A DNA stretch of 64,000 nt. It comes from DASRDU01 sp035652435. Lineage in GTDB: Bacteria; Acidobacteriota; Blastocatellia; RBC074. A program made the translations under genes and the position numbers. The stretch lies in assembly GCA_035652435.1 (NCBI GenBank), contig DASRDU010000103.1, positions 62,001 through 126,000 of the forward strand, read 5' to 3'. The notes under the pieces are model-generated. The model was not told the origin of the DNA, made no database searches, and worked only from the letters and a program-made list of their open reading frames with translations. Positions 17,084-25,571 of the stretch are shown here, in pieces. Position 1 is the stretch's first letter; the number at the start of each line of letters is the position of its first letter.

Positions 17084-19300
17084 ATGTCCCGCATCATCAA
17101 ACGTCTGCTGATTTCCGTTTTTGCGCTGTTCGCGGCAGCCGCAATTTTTACCCCCGCCGGAAATCAGGGTGCGCAGGGGACGACGCCGACCTTTAATAAG
17201 GAAGTCGTCCGCATCTTTCAGAAGAACTGCCAGACCTGCCATCACCCCGGCGACATCGGGCCGATGTCGTTGATCACTTACCAGGAAACCCGTCCATTCG
17301 CGGCATCCATCAAACAGAAAACTCAGTCGCGCCAGATGCCGCCTTGGAAGCCGGTGCCGGGTTGCGGGGAGTTCCTCGACGCGCGCCAGCTCTCAAATGA
17401 AGAGATCGCGACCATCGCCGCCTGGGTTGACGCCGGGGCGCCGGAAGGCAGCCCGGCCGACCTGCCACCGCCGCTCAATTTCGGTGACGGCTGGGCGCTG
17501 GGCACACCCGACCTGGTGCTGACACCCGACGCCGATTACACGCCGCCGACGGATCAGGATATGTACCGCTGCTTTACGATCCCGACCGTGCTGCGCGGCG
17601 ACCGTTACGTCAGCGCGATTGACGTGAGACCCGGCAACCGACGCATCGTGCATCACGTCATCGCTTACCTCGACCCGACCGGGGCCTCCGTCGCGCTGGA
17701 CGCGAAAGACCCGGGGCCGGGCTACACTTCGTTCGGCGGGCCGGGCTTCGACAACACCGGAATCCTGGGCGGCTGGGCTCCGGGCGGGCGCGGTTATGCG
17801 GCCGGCGACGGCAACGGGATCAAAGTTCAGAACGGATCGCGCGTCGTCATTCAGGTACACTACCACCCGATTGGAGCGGTTGAGAAAGATCGCACGCAGA
17901 TCGGCATCTACTTCGCGAAGACGCCGGTCCGGAAAGAACTTCAGCTCCTGCCGCTGCTCAATGAGAGCTTCACGATCCCGGCGGGCGACAAACACTATAA
18001 GGTCACGGCCTCATTCCCAAAGCAACTGGTGCCCAACGCCCACATCGTTTCTGTCACGCCGCATATGCACCTGCTCGGTCGGGAGATAAAACTGGAAATG
18101 ACTCCGCCGGGTCAGGCGGCTCAATGTCTGATTAATATTGATGACTGGAATTTTCAGTGGCAGGGGACGTACTTATACAAGCAACCTGTCGCTGTGCCTG
18201 CAGGGACGAGTTTCAACCTGACCTCTTACTTTGACAACTCATCGTCCAACCCGCTCAACCCGAACTCGCCGCCGAAGCCGGTGAGTTGGGGCGAGGCGAC
18301 GACCGATGAGATGTGCATCGCCTTCATCGGCTTCACCATTGATGCGCTGAACGTGAGCAACTCCTCGCCGCAACTCGGCGAGGTCGCGCTCGATCAGAAT
18401 AACAACCTGCTCGTCACGGGCTCCGGCTTCCTGCCCGGGGCGGACATTGAGATCAACGGCACCAGATTGCGCGACACGCAGGCCGAATCCCCGGCTTCAG
18501 TCTCATCGAAGCTGCTCTCGGGCGAGATGTGGCGGGTCTATGCAGCACCGGGGCAGACGGTGAATGTGACGGTCATCAACCCCGACGGTGTGCGTACCGA
18601 AGCGAAGACTTTTGTGCGCGGCGGCACGGCGCTTCTGACGACGGCGGTTTCGGCCGCGAACTACGCGCCGGACGGGCTGGCGCCCGAAGCCATTGCCGCG
18701 ACCTTCGGCACCAGGCTGGCGCTGTCGCTTGAAACAGCCACTTCAATTCCCCTGCCGACGACGCTGGGCGGGACGACCGTGCGAGTGAACGGGGTGACGG
18801 CCCCGCTGTTTTTCGCCGCTGCGGGACAGATCAACTTTCTGATTCCGCCTGAGACACAGAACGGCACGGCGGTCATTGAGGTCACGACCACGGACGGCAC
18901 CATCTCGCGCAACAACATGACGATTAGCAGCACGGCACCCGCGCTCTTCACCGCCGACACTTCAGGCCGCAACGCACCGGCGGCGCTGGCGACAGCCGAC
19001 GGTATCGTGTACAGGGCGGTCGGTAATCCTGACGGTTCGGCGAATCAGATCAACACGGACGATTATCTGGTGCTGTTCGGCACCGGGGTCAGGCGCGCGG
19101 CTTCGGGCACGGTGAAGATCACAATCGGCGGGGTCAGCGCCCCAGTGCTGTACTCCGGGGCGCAGGGCGACTTCGTCGGACTCGATCAGCTCAATACGCA
19201 AGTCCCGGCAGGCGTCGCGGGACTGGTTGATCTGGTGCTGACAGTCAACGGCAAGGTGGCCAACACGGTGAAGCTCAACGTCAGGAGTTCGACGCCCTGA
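17084..19300 (+). CDS. Exported monoheme / copper monooxygenase-like protein with TIGR03437-type C-terminus
   Basis: Protein of 738 residues. The ATG at 17084 is fixed by AGGAGG 8 nt upstream and the signal peptide that follows (MSRIIKRLLISVFALFAAAA). Residues 36-125 hold one heme site, CQTCHH (49-54), in a planctomycete-type cytochrome-like domain with MPPWKP. Residues about 170-430 resemble the copper type II ascorbate-dependent monooxygenase fold: RRIVHHVIAYLDP, VIQVHYHPIG and VTPHMHLLGREIK supply His-rich copper-site motifs. An IPT/TIG-like strand region follows, then a C-terminal domain (about 525-738) with FGTGVRRA, QLNTQVPAGV and similar motifs of the TIGR03437 family common in Acidobacteriota. 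It is likely periplasmic or surface-bound. The substrate is unknown. No close neighbour explains its role. Confidence 0.85.
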   Translation: MSRIIKRLLISVFALFAAAAIFTPAGNQGAQGTTPTFNKEVVRIFQKNCQTCHHPGDIGPMSLITYQETRPFAASIKQKTQSRQMPPWKPVPGCGEFLDARQLSNEEIATIAAWVDAGAPEGSPADLPPPLNFGDGWALGTPDLVLTPDADYTPPTDQDMYRCFTIPTVLRGDRYVSAIDVRPGNRRIVHHVIAYLDPTGASVALDAKDPGPGYTSFGGPGFDNTGILGGWAPGGRGYAAGDGNGIKVQNGSRVVIQVHYHPIGAVEKDRTQIGIYFAKTPVRKELQLLPLLNESFTIPAGDKHYKVTASFPKQLVPNAHIVSVTPHMHLLGREIKLEMTPPGQAAQCLINIDDWNFQWQGTYLYKQPVAVPAGTSFNLTSYFDNSSSNPLNPNSPPKPVSWGEATTDEMCIAFIGFTIDALNVSNSSPQLGEVALDQNNNLLVTGSGFLPGADIEINGTRLRDTQAESPASVSSKLLSGEMWRVYAAPGQTVNVTVINPDGVRTEAKTFVRGGTALLTTAVSAANYAPDGLAPEAIAATFGTRLALSLETATSIPLPTTLGGTTVRVNGVTAPLFFAAAGQINFLIPPETQNGTAVIEVTTTDGTISRNNMTISSTAPALFTADTSGRNAPAALATADGIVYRAVGNPDGSANQINTDDYLVLFGTGVRRAASGTVKITIGGVSAPVLYSGAQGDFVGLDQLNTQVPAGVAGLVDLVLTVNGKVANTVKLNVRSSTP

Positions 19301-19336
19301 GATGTTGTCGGCAGTTCCCGGAAACAGGAGGCCATC

Positions 19337-19504
19337 ATGAAGAGGACAAAACTATGGTTGTGGCTGTCCCAATTTCTCAAGCGCCTTTTTGGTAACAATC
19401 CCGGTCAGGGTCGCGACCCGTATGCCGGAAGCCCCGTGCGCAACAGGCGCGGGCCTGGTGACCGCAGCGCGGCAGTGGCAGTGGCAGAACCGGATGACGA
19501 ATAA
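19337..19504 (+). CDS. Small basic protein, 55 residues, upstream of the histidine kinase
   Basis: A short reading frame with good signs of expression: AGGAGG (19326-19331) lies 5 nt before the ATG, and the stop is 20 nt before the kinase start. The product begins MKRTKLWLWLSQFLKRLFGN, an amphipathic or membrane-surface helix rich in Trp, Leu and Lys, then is Gly/Arg-rich (NPGQGRDPYAG, RNRRGPGDR) and ends acidic (EPDDE). I do not recognise a family. The kinase has no sensor domain of its own, so a small membrane-seeking partner in the same operon is plausible, but this is a guess. Confidence 0.55.
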   Translation: MKRTKLWLWLSQFLKRLFGNNPGQGRDPYAGSPVRNRRGPGDRSAAVAVAEPDDE

Positions 19505-19524
19505 CGGTTGCGAGAAAACGGCAG

Positions 19525-20325
19525 ATGACCAATAAAGCGGCAAAGCGATCTGTCACGGAAGCCCGTCAGGCAAAAGAGCCGGGAGCGATCACTAACCTTG
19601 ACGCTCAGCGACAAACGGAAGAGATCCTGCGCCAGACCCGGGAGGAACTGGCCAGGAGCATCGCGGAACGCACTGAACTGCTGCACCGGATCGTCAACGC
19701 TCAGGAGGACGAACGCCGCCGCATCTCCCGCGAATTGCATGACCAGTTGGGACAGCGGCTGGCGGCACTCAGGCTGTCACTGAGGGTGCTGGAAAGGTCG
19801 TTGCGGGATCGGCCCGAAGAGCTGGAGCGGCTCAGGCAGATTCTGGAAATTTCCGATCAGATCGGCCACGACGTGGAACATCTGGCGGCGGCGTTGCGCA
19901 CCGCGGCGGTTGACGACCTCGGGCTGCGCGCCGTGCTGGAGCAGTACATCAGAGAGTGGTCGGAACTGAGCCGCATCCCGGTCGAGTTCCGCTGCCGCGA
20001 GATTGACCGCCGGCGTTTCCCCGACAACCTTGAAATCACCCTCTACCGCGTGATTCAGGAGGCACTGACCAATATTCTCAGGCACGCCTCCGCCACCAGC
20101 GTCTGCCTGATCCTCGATCAGCAGCCGAATAACCTGCACGCCATCATTGAGGACAACGGCTGCGGGTTTGACGTGGCGGCGATTCAAAACGCGCCCAACC
20201 GCTGCCGGCTCGGAATCCTCAGCATGGAAGAACGGGTCGCGCTACTCGGCGGGGGCCTCACCGTCGAATCAACGCCGGGCAACGGGACGACGATCTTTAT
20301 TTCCATCCCGCTGCCTCAGGCCTGA
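19525..20325 (+). CDS. Soluble NarL-type sensor histidine kinase (HisKA_3 - HATPase_c)
   Basis: Kinase of 266 residues. After an N-terminal coiled coil (to about 55) comes the dimerisation/phosphoacceptor helix with EDERRRISRELHDQLGQRL, where H72 is the likely phosphorylation site. The ATPase domain has an N box (RVIQEALTNILRHASA), G1 (IEDNGCGFD) and G2 (GILSMEERVALLGG). No transmembrane or sensory domain is present, so the input must come through the coiled coil or a partner. No response regulator gene is adjacent. It overlaps the convergent def gene by 10 bp at its 3' end. Confidence 0.92.
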   Translation: MTNKAAKRSVTEARQAKEPGAITNLDAQRQTEEILRQTREELARSIAERTELLHRIVNAQEDERRRISRELHDQLGQRLAALRLSLRVLERSLRDRPEELERLRQILEISDQIGHDVEHLAAALRTAAVDDLGLRAVLEQYIREWSELSRIPVEFRCREIDRRRFPDNLEITLYRVIQEALTNILRHASATSVCLILDQQPNNLHAIIEDNGCGFDVAAIQNAPNRCRLGILSMEERVALLGGGLTVESTPGNGTTIFISIPLPQA

Positions 20326-20825
20326 CGGCGCAGCTTTTCGACCTCCTGCCGCAGGGCAAAACTGCGCGCATCAATCGCCCGGTCAACCGCGAGAACCCCG
20401 TCGAGGTGATCAATCTCGTGCTGCAACAGTTCCGATAAATCACCCTGCGCCGTCAGCCGCTGCGCCCGCCCGTGTTCGTCCTCGAAGCTGACGCCGATTT
20501 CCAGATGCCGCCTGAGGCGCACCATCAGGTCGGGGAAGGAAAAGCAGTCGTCCCAGAGTTCCATCATCTCTGCGCTGCGGTGCGTGATGACCGGGTTGAC
20601 GAGCGGTAGCGGTTCGCCCATGTTGACGAAGACGATACGCCGGTGGACGCCGATCTGCGGCGCGGCGATGGCGCGCCCGAAGCCTTTGCGCGCGCGGAAA
20701 TCGCCGAGCGTTTCCGCCAGGTCGCGGATCGTCTCCTGTGTTTCGCGCGATTGCACGTCGGCGACGGCGGCGGACGGCCGCCAGAGCCGCTCGTTGCCGA
20801 GCAGCAGTATTTCCCGGACAGGCAT
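20316..20825 (-). CDS. def: Peptide deformylase
   Basis: Removes the formyl group from the first Met of new proteins; uses a bound metal. The start at 20825 (MPVREILLLGNERLW) is set by AGGAGG 8 nt upstream; a longer reading to 20846 would place the ribosome site inside the gene. Motif 1 is AIAAPQIG. Motif 2 keeps the metal-binding Cys but as DDCFSFPD instead of EGCLS. Motif 3 is HEIDHLDG, complete. At 169 residues the length is normal. The changed motif 2 suggests a divergent class (type III-like), possibly an accessory copy. Confidence 0.9.
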   Translation of the reverse strand: MPVREILLLGNERLWRPSAAVADVQSRETQETIRDLAETLGDFRARKGFGRAIAAPQIGVHRRIVFVNMGEPLPLVNPVITHRSAEMMELWDDCFSFPDLMVRLRRHLEIGVSFEDEHGRAQRLTAQGDLSELLQHEIDHLDGVLAVDRAIDARSFALRQEVEKLRRQA

Positions 20826-20895
20826 GGGATAATCCTCCTGAAGCATCAGTGATGAACAGACCCGGGCAGTTTAGCAGATTACCTGTTTCCAGAGC

Positions 20896-21606
20896 ATGAA
20901 CATTGACGCGAGAAAATACCGAACCGTGTTGTTTGATTTCGACGGCACGCTCGTGAACACCACGCCGCTGATCCTGCGCTGTTTCCGCGCGACGTGGCAG
21001 AAGATGTTCGGCTTCGAGCTGGCCGACGCGGCGTACATCCAGACCTTCGGCATCCCGCTCGACACGGCGATGGCGCTCATGCTCCGGCAGATGGCGGATG
21101 AAAAGCAGATCACTGCCCTTGCCGACCATGATTCGGTCGCGGAAGAGATGGTCACGACTTATCGCGCCTTCAATCACGAATGGCACGACCAGATGATTCA
21201 GCCCTTCGCCGGCGTTGATGAAACGTTGCGGGAACTGAAGCGGCGGGGCTGTCGGCTGGGAGTGGTCACCTCAAAGAAGCGGGTCGGCGCGGAACGCGGG
21301 ATGCGAATTTTCCGGATGATTGATTATTTCGAGGTGAGCGTCTGCGCCGAAGACACGCAGAATAACAAGCCGCACCCCGAGCCGCTGCTGTGCGCCATGA
21401 AATCATTATCAGCCGGGCCGCACGAAACGATTTACCTGGGCGACAGCACCCACGACATCGTGGCCGGTCGGGCGGCGAATGTCGCCACTGCCGCCGCCGC
21501 GTGGGGGCCTTTCGGGCGCAGCGAGCTGGAAATTCTGCAACCGGATTACCTGCTGGACGAGCCGGCCGGGCTGCTGGCTTACTGCGGCGAGGAGGGGGCC
21601 TGCTGA
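20896..21606 (+). CDS. HAD-family phosphatase (PpaX/phosphoglycolate-phosphatase-like)
   Basis: Protein of 236 residues with the HAD motif I FDFDGTLVNTTP (nucleophile D14, acid/base D16), motif II serine/threonine in GVVTSKKR, and motif IV GDSTHD near the C-terminus. A helical cap follows motif I. These features fit subfamily I enzymes that hydrolyse small phosphate esters or pyrophosphate. The substrate cannot be told from the sequence. It is divergent from def (70 bp between starts) and convergent with the following glycosyltransferase. Confidence 0.88.
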   Translation: MNIDARKYRTVLFDFDGTLVNTTPLILRCFRATWQKMFGFELADAAYIQTFGIPLDTAMALMLRQMADEKQITALADHDSVAEEMVTTYRAFNHEWHDQMIQPFAGVDETLRELKRRGCRLGVVTSKKRVGAERGMRIFRMIDYFEVSVCAEDTQNNKPHPEPLLCAMKSLSAGPHETIYLGDSTHDIVAGRAANVATAAAAWGPFGRSELEILQPDYLLDEPAGLLAYCGEEGAC

Positions 21607-21649
21607 TAAGTGATCGCCCCGGTTTCAGACACGACACGGGGTGAGAAAC

Positions 21650-22888
21650 TCAGGGCTTCATCGCCATCGGCGCTACGGGGAAGCCATTGCTGATGGCCGG
21701 AACAGGAGCGGCGGGTGCCGCACTCGTCACGAGTTCAATAAACTGCTGCGCCAGTTGCGGCCAGTTGTAAACCTTCTCCACCAGATCGCGTCCCGTGGCG
21801 GCGGCTTCGGTTGCGAGGCCCGGATTCGCCAGGTAATTTTCAATCGCGTCCGCGAATTCCGCCGTGTCGTAGCCGAATGAGACCCACCCCGCGCCGATCC
21901 GCTCGACTTCGACAATCGGGGTGCTGATGATCGGCTTGCGCAGCGCGGCATACTCAAACAGCTTGAGCGGGCAGGAGCCGTCCGAAACTTCATCGCGCGT
22001 GAACGGGATCAGACAAATGTCCATTGCGGCCATGTGATCCATGGCCTTGTCGTAAGGCAGCGGGCCGGTCAGGTAGACGTTCTTCAATTTGTGTCGCTCG
22101 ACCGCCTGGTTGATCACCGGGAACAGGCGCCCGCCGCCGACGAGCAGGAAATTTATCTTCCGCAACCGCCTGGCCAGCCGCAGCACCAGTTCAAAATCCA
22201 CCCAGTACTCAAAAGCCCCGACAAAACCGACCCAGTGGCCCGAATGCTTTGCGCGCCACTCCACCCCATTCGCCTGACTGAGTGCTTCCAGGTCGGCGCC
22301 GTTCGGCAGCAGGAAAGTCGGGCGATCAACCTGCTCGGCCAGCACGCTCGATGCCACCGTCACGGTGTCCGACAAATCCAGCATCCGCGCCTGCGTGTAG
22401 CGCGCCGCCGCGAGCGCGCCCGCCCTGCCCACGAGCCCGCTTTCCACGGCCAGCATGGCGATCAGGTCATCGGCCAGATCGAAGTGCTTGTGACAATCCA
22501 CCTGCTCGAGCAGCCTGACCTGCGGCAGGTTGTAAACCATCAGCAGGTCAATCTCTTCTTCGTCAACGAACCGGCGCACCTGATCAACGGAACTGAGCGA
22601 GAGCAGCCCCTTCTTGAGCAGCTTTGATTTCGGTATCTGCGCCTGCCAGAGCCGGCGCATGGCCGGGCTGGCGGTGAATTCGCTGATCGTGAGACCTTCG
22701 GGCGCAGACCCGGCGGAGCTTTCGATGTCAGTGAAGCTGATGTCACCGAGCGCCATCTGCGGCGCCTTCAGGACGTAAACCTGATGCCCGAGCAGACAGA
22801 GCTGACTGAGCAACTGATGATAGCGGCTCCGGTTGGCAGAGTCCCATCGGGCGAGGTAGGGGAAAAGAATTTTCATCGTGCGGTGCAT
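21650..22888 (-). CDS. Glycosyltransferase, GT-B fold (group 1 type)
   Basis: Sugar transferase of 412 residues. The N-terminal half begins MKILFPYLARWDSANRSRYH, a nucleotide-sugar transferase start in which a GT-B Rossmann fold binds the acceptor. The C-terminal half has the donor-site pattern: VGFVGAFEYWVDFELVL, FLLVGGGRLFPVI, then CLIPFTRDEVSDGSCPLKLF and EYAALRKPIIST, where the last glutamate matches the E-x7-E region. AGGA 7 nt upstream supports the ATG at 22888. Gene 22925-24115 lies upstream on the same strand, so these two form a small operon at the border of the glycan locus. Confidence 0.85.
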   Translation of the reverse strand: MHRTMKILFPYLARWDSANRSRYHQLLSQLCLLGHQVYVLKAPQMALGDISFTDIESSAGSAPEGLTISEFTASPAMRRLWQAQIPKSKLLKKGLLSLSSVDQVRRFVDEEEIDLLMVYNLPQVRLLEQVDCHKHFDLADDLIAMLAVESGLVGRAGALAAARYTQARMLDLSDTVTVASSVLAEQVDRPTFLLPNGADLEALSQANGVEWRAKHSGHWVGFVGAFEYWVDFELVLRLARRLRKINFLLVGGGRLFPVINQAVERHKLKNVYLTGPLPYDKAMDHMAAMDICLIPFTRDEVSDGSCPLKLFEYAALRKPIISTPIVEVERIGAGWVSFGYDTAEFADAIENYLANPGLATEAAATGRDLVEKVYNWPQLAQQFIELVTSAAPAAPVPAISNGFPVAPMAMKP

Positions 22889-22924
22889 AGATCGTCCTGA
22901 AAAATCGCCCGCATCTCGTGCGGA

Positions 22925-24115
22925 TCAGGGTGAGGTGTTTGATCTCCCGGCACGCAGCCAGCCGCGCCGGATCAGGAGCAGGCCCAGACTGTAAAGCCAC
23001 ATCAGGGCGTAGCGGGGCGCGGCCAGTAAATCCAGCACGTATTCTCTCCGGTTATCCACCAGTTTTATTGCAGCGAGATAATAAAATGTATCCAGCGCCA
23101 GCCCGACCAATGCCGACCACAACATCAGATTAAAAGTCGGGGCGACAGACAGACGAGTGAAGGTGACGAGCATCCCCGTACCGACTGTCAGCAGTCTGAG
23201 GCCGATGAATAAAGTCCGTGGCCGCAGAAACAGCAGCGGCAGAAGAAACCACGCGCCGACACCACCTGCGGTCAAAGCGCGAAAAATCTCGCTCGTGTAC
23301 CCCCGCAGCACCTGCAACTGTCCGCGCAGCCATCGTGCGCGCTGGCGTGCGGCCCCGGCGGAGTGCTGTGGTTTGGGGTCAACAATAACGGCGTCCGAAA
23401 CGAAAACCACTTTCGCCCCGCGCGCGGCCAGCATAATGTCCAGTTCGAGGTCTTCCGCCAGCGTGTGTAATTTCGGAGCCAGTTCTGCCAGCAATTCCGC
23501 CCGCAGCGCCATGCCGGTCCCGCGCAACGGAATCTGCCAGCCGTTGCGACAGCGGGCCTCATCGTCAATCCGCTGCATCAGAATCTCTGACCAGCCCGCC
23601 AGCCGCCCGGACCGGGTGCTGGCTTCGGGCATCACAAAAGCCTGAGCGGCGTCATTCCTCTTTTCAATTGCGCCCTTCAAGGCGCGCAGGCTGCCCGGCA
23701 ATAGACGACTGTCAGCATCAACCACCAGGATCGTATCCTGACTCCGCCAGGCGTCTTTGTAATTCTGCATCCACCAGGCAATGACCGCGCCCTTACCCAG
23801 CCGGCCTTCAGCCCTGACGGCAACGCCGGCTCCCGCGGCCCCGGCTTCCCGGGCCGTATCATCCTCACAGCGATCCGCCACCACCCATAAACTGCTGCCC
23901 GGCCATTCGGCCAGTTGCGGCCCGAGCGCGGCGACCGTCGGCCCGATGGTGCCGGCTTCATCCTTCGCTGCAATCAAAACCACACAGCGCCCAGCCGCCG
24001 TCGCCTCGGCAGAGTCCGCCCTCTCGAGCCCCAGCGCGCGCAGGCACAACAGCACGAAGCGCAACAGGCTGTCGAGTACGAGCAGCAGACACAATAACCA
24101 GAAGACAAAACGCAA
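22925..24115 (-). CDS. Membrane-bound family 2 glycosyltransferase
   Basis: Processive- or transfer-type GT2 of 396 residues. A hydrophobic helix at 3-28, the GT-A domain (CVVLIAAKDEAGTIGP, then metal site VVDADSRLLPGS, and QRARWLRGQ matching the QxxRW box), and about three hydrophobic helices at the C-terminus make it an inner-membrane enzyme. The QxxRW box is typical of chitin/cellulose/hyaluronan synthase-like enzymes and YceB-type transferases. The only fitting start is TTG at 24115, because a TGA lies three codons before it; no clear ribosome site is visible, so the start is uncertain. Confidence 0.82.
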   Translation of the reverse strand: MRFVFWLLCLLLVLDSLLRFVLLCLRALGLERADSAEATAAGRCVVLIAAKDEAGTIGPTVAALGPQLAEWPGSSLWVVADRCEDDTAREAGAAGAGVAVRAEGRLGKGAVIAWWMQNYKDAWRSQDTILVVDADSRLLPGSLRALKGAIEKRNDAAQAFVMPEASTRSGRLAGWSEILMQRIDDEARCRNGWQIPLRGTGMALRAELLAELAPKLHTLAEDLELDIMLAARGAKVVFVSDAVIVDPKPQHSAGAARQRARWLRGQLQVLRGYTSEIFRALTAGGVGAWFLLPLLFLRPRTLFIGLRLLTVGTGMLVTFTRLSVAPTFNLMLWSALVGLALDTFYYLAAIKLVDNRREYVLDLLAAPRYALMWLYSLGLLLIRRGWLRAGRSNTSP

Positions 24116-25041
24116 TTGCGATCACGCCCCCGAGTGCAAAATGTGCGCCCCCGCCAGTGGCACGAACCGGCAGGGGAAGTTCTGAAAGCGCCAATGCAAA
24201 GCGCCCACCAGTGAATGAGCTAAAAGGGTTGATTGAAAGTGAACTCTCTTTGGGAATAGTCTGCCGGGGTGAGGAAAGTCCACCGTCGCGCGTGAGCCTA
24301 TAACAGGGGTAAAGTTGAAGTCAAACCGAATTTCCTGACGATCCTTCTTTTCAATGCCAGCCCGTCCTGTCCCTCGTCACTGCAAACCAGACCTTCTCCG
24401 GCACGGCATTTCCTGTGGAAAATCGGCCCGATTGCTCATTGTTATAAGGTGGTCAGAACGGCCATCTCCGGCGAGTCCAGGAAAGAGTCCCGGCAATAGA
24501 TCGAAAACCTATCAGAGATTGTCCGAGCTGACCTCGCACACGGATGCGTAGCGCGACTGCCCGGCCCCGGCAGAGAGGTTCCGGAACCAGAGAATCCGGG
24601 GTCAGAGTTCAACCAAAGACTGTTTGCTGGTTGCGCCCAATGCCGGCGTGAGCTGACCGGGAGGCAGCCAGCAAACCACACGATGGCAGGGAGTCGGTGG
24701 CTGGTCAGGGCCTCACTCACTCTTCTCGCCCGGCTTAAATTACCAGCGTCTTTTGTCTTGCCAGGCGTGAGTATCTGTTGTAAGTTGCGCCCCGACACGC
24801 CCTATCCTTCGTGAACCGGAGCGCCACCGGGTGTTCACTGCTCCAGCCCCAGTTCAACCCAGCATTCTTTGAGAAGCACACTGCTCTGAAAACCGAACGT
24901 GAGTTTCGGATAGAGATCCGGGAATTCATTTTCCATGTGTCAGCAACCGGCGCCGATATGGTAACCTGGAGATCGTACGACGGCAGAAGCAAAGTGAGCC
25001 CGGGACGAGATCTGAGATGAATTTGCAAGCGGGTTAACGCC
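24116..25041. other. Long non-coding region holding leader element copy A
   Basis: There is no plausible gene in these 926 bp. Between a divergent pair (minus-strand GT2 and plus-strand fdtA) it holds the element at 24360-24925, described separately. The first 240 bp show nothing I can name; the word TGAGGAAAGTCC at 24270 recalls RNase P RNA but the rest of that RNA is missing. Confidence 0.6.
24360..24925 (+). repeat. Duplicated non-coding leader element, copy A (before glycan block 1)
   Basis: By eye this element recurs at 37885-38495 in the same order and orientation. Block 1 (24421-24493) matches 37947-38019 at 67 of 73 positions and starts with the palindrome AATCGGCCCGATT. Block 2 (24752-24803) matches 38341-38392 at 51 of 52 positions. 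Block 3 (24843-24872) matches 38431-38460 at 29 of 30. The spacers are looser. Reading frames are not kept between the copies, so conservation is at DNA or RNA level. The element ends about 115 bp before the first gene of the block. Confidence 0.85.
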
Positions 25042-25569
25042 ATGGCTATTAATCAGGCGGGTGAGATTATTGACGACAAGGTGATTGCCGAGCCGGCCGT
25101 TGAGGATGAAATAACTCTTCATCCCCGCTCAGCCGGCGTCACCACCGGAAAGACGACGGCGACAAATCTCGACTGCGCCGGAATTATCAAACTCCCCATC
25201 ATCTCCAATCCGAAAGGCAATCTCACCTTTATTGAATCGAACCAGCACGTCCCTTTCGAGGTCAGGCGGGTTTACTACCTTTACGACGTTCCCGGCGGCG
25301 AGGCGCGAGGTGGACACGCCCATAAAACGCTCAACCAACTCATCATCGCCGTCTCCGGGAGCTTCGATGTCATCCTCGACGACGGCCGTGAGCGCAGGAA
25401 TTTCTTCCTCAACCGCTCTTATTACGGCCTCTACGTGCCTCAGATGCTGTGGCGGGAGATACAGAATTTTTCCTCAGGTTCGGTCTGTCTGGTCCTGGCC
25501 TCCGATCTTTACGACGAATCCGATTATTACCGCGATTACCATGAATTCCTGAAAGCCGTCAGGAGGTAA
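25042..25569 (+). CDS. fdtA: FdtA/QdtA-type dTDP-4-keto-6-deoxyglucose 3,4-ketoisomerase (WxcM-like cupin)
   Basis: Cupin enzyme that moves the keto group from C4 to C3 of dTDP-4-keto-6-deoxyglucose, giving the substrate for a 3-aminotransferase. The family core starts at IIKLPIISNPKGNLTFIE (about residue 49), continues with RRVYYLYDVPGG and the active-site strand ARGGHAHKTLNQLIIA, and ends at the typical YDESDYYRDYHEF. The first 45 residues are an extension not usual for the family; there is no better internal start. It is followed 2 nt later by the matching aminotransferase. Its substrate is made by RmlA and RmlB, encoded at 53-55 kb. Whether the product is Fuc3N- or Qui3N-type cannot be decided here. 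Confidence 0.87.
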   Translation: MAINQAGEIIDDKVIAEPAVEDEITLHPRSAGVTTGKTTATNLDCAGIIKLPIISNPKGNLTFIESNQHVPFEVRRVYYLYDVPGGEARGGHAHKTLNQLIIAVSGSFDVILDDGRERRNFFLNRSYYGLYVPQMLWREIQNFSSGSVCLVLASDLYDESDYYRDYHEFLKAVRR

Positions 25570-25571
25570 GG

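Noticed and set aside
24270..24740. Possible RNase P RNA (TGAGGAAAGTCC at 24270 and GCCCGGCTTAA at 24727)
   Set aside because: The inner conserved regions of RNase P RNA are missing, and copy B of the element has the second word but not the first, so the likeness is chance.
24442..25043. Minus-strand open frames across leader element A and similar ones across copy B
   Set aside because: The best-conserved DNA block is read in different frames in the two copies, so the conservation is not of a protein.
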